This document shows, one piece after another, positions 5,735 through 6,290 of a stretch of DNA of 6,290 nucleotides; within the stretch, counting starts at the first letter, position 1, and each line of letters starts with the position of its first letter. The DNA comes from Acidobacteriaceae bacterium (GTDB lineage: Bacteria > Acidobacteriota > Terriglobia > Bryobacterales > Bryobacteraceae). Location of the stretch: positions 1 to 6,290 of the forward strand of contig JAFARV010000084.1 of assembly GCA_019245255.1 (NCBI GenBank), in the 5' to 3' direction. Both the position numbers and the translations under genes were made by a program. Under the pieces are notes generated by a model. The model was not told the origin of the DNA. It saw only the letters and a list, made by a program, of their open reading frames with translations, and searched no databases.

Positions 5735-6290
5735 TCAGGCACTCGCACCCCTGGCTCGATTCCGTTGGCGCCGCTCACGCAATTCCTGTTCGGCTCGACG
5801 CCAATCCACCTCGGGAGATCCTTCGGGGCAACCGCGCTCGCACCAACACTCGTACGCACGCGCCGCAATGTCATCGGAAGGCAGATCGCTGCCGACGTCC
5901 GAGGACAAGCCGGCATGTTCGGATGCCCTGATATCTCCACTTGCGCCCGGCAATTGCGTTTCCGTGCGCGCGGTTGAGGCAGGACTTTGGCCCAACGCCG
6001 AATCACTGCGCGGCGTCATGCCAGTGCCGCGTCCCCCCGGTACAACGTTGGGAGCAGGCGAACTACTCCTGCCTGGAGTGACGGCCGTACTACCTGATCC
6101 GGCTCCAGCACCACCTTCGACGCCAGATACATCAACACCTCGGGAACCGGTCGACAGCATCGTGTCACCGGCCACAGTATCGCTAATGCTCAGACCAGCG
6201 CGGGAACGCCGGAGACGTTCAGCCTGCTGCGCATCTGAGAGCGTCGCCTCTTCATCATCTCGAAGATTGGCACGGGTCGTGGGGATTTCA
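5735..6290 (-). CDS. DUF2934 domain protein, 3' part only (gene runs off the right edge)
   Basis: An open frame on the minus strand enters at the window edge and ends at the TGA at 5737-5735, giving 184 residues. A GTG at 6175 is in frame, but the frame continues upstream without a stop (reading EIPTTRANLRDDEEATLSD at the edge), so the start is outside. Order: a charged N-terminal part with AERLRRSR, a long low-complexity stretch rich in G, S, T, P and A (probably disordered), and a C-terminal DUF2934-like segment (bases about 5875-5765): DDIAARAYECWCERGCPEGS, then a W and RRAEQELRERR. The RAY-x-x-W, GxPEG and W-x-x-AE pattern is what I recall for this family; its function is unknown. Unusually, the helix carries three cysteines where charged or aliphatic residues are usual. 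The opposite strand also has open frames here, but none resembles a known protein. Confidence 0.75.
   Translation of the reverse strand, partial: EIPTTRANLRDDEEATLSDAQQAERLRRSRAGLSISDTVAGDTMLSTGSRGVDVSGVEGGAGAGSGSTAVTPGRSSSPAPNVVPGGRGTGMTPRSDSALGQSPASTARTETQLPGASGDIRASEHAGLSSDVGSDLPSDDIAARAYECWCERGCPEGSPEVDWRRAEQELRERRQRNRARGASA

Noticed and set aside
5684..5977. Plus-strand 97-residue open frame
   Set aside because: It overlaps the DUF2934 gene on the opposite strand, has no domain resemblance and no good ribosome binding site; likely a shadow frame of GC-rich coding DNA.

Overview
The window looks like part of a chromosome from a moderately GC-rich soil-type bacterium, most likely an acidobacterium of the Solibacter/Bryobacter kind. 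This is an inference from gene style, not a marker gene. It rests on a hybrid histidine kinase with the 'ALRRRVRQQT' membrane exit, a PEP-CTERM-type exported protein, an arylsulfotransferase (ASST)-family protein and a DUF2934 protein, a combination common in that phylum. No rRNA, tRNA, CRISPR, IS element or phage gene was found.

Layout. (1) 1-2208, plus strand: a membrane-bound hybrid sensor histidine kinase, probably cut at its 5' end by the window edge. It has a transmembrane helix, PAS, HisKA, HATPase, a degenerate receiver and an intact receiver. (2) 2300-2869, plus strand: ubiX, the flavin prenyltransferase that makes the prenyl-FMN cofactor of UbiD-type decarboxylases. No ubiD is in the window. 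(3) 2874-5498, minus strand, ending 4 bases from ubiX: an 874-residue exported protein. (4) 5499-5734: a 236-base intergenic region with a strong ribosome binding site and several short repeats and palindromes. (5) 5735-6290, minus strand: the C-terminal part of a DUF2934 protein that runs off the right edge.

The most interesting object is the 874-residue reading frame. Its first ~274 residues are a complete PEP-CTERM protein: Sec signal, beta-propeller-like body, VPEP motif, hydrophobic helix, RKR. In these proteins the sorting tag is normally the extreme C terminus. Here the frame continues without a stop into a second signal-peptide-like segment and a full ASST-like protein (Ig-like, FN3-like and sulfotransferase propeller). 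An in-frame ATG (codon 266) lies inside the sorting helix, 6 bases after a GGAGGG, with a 7-bp-arm inverted repeat just upstream. The locus could therefore encode a two-product exported polyprotein, two nested products by internal initiation, or a recent stop-loss fusion.

The genes show no obvious common pathway. The kinase and ubiX are codirectional. The DUF2934 gene and the fusion gene are codirectional on the other strand, probably with separate promoters.
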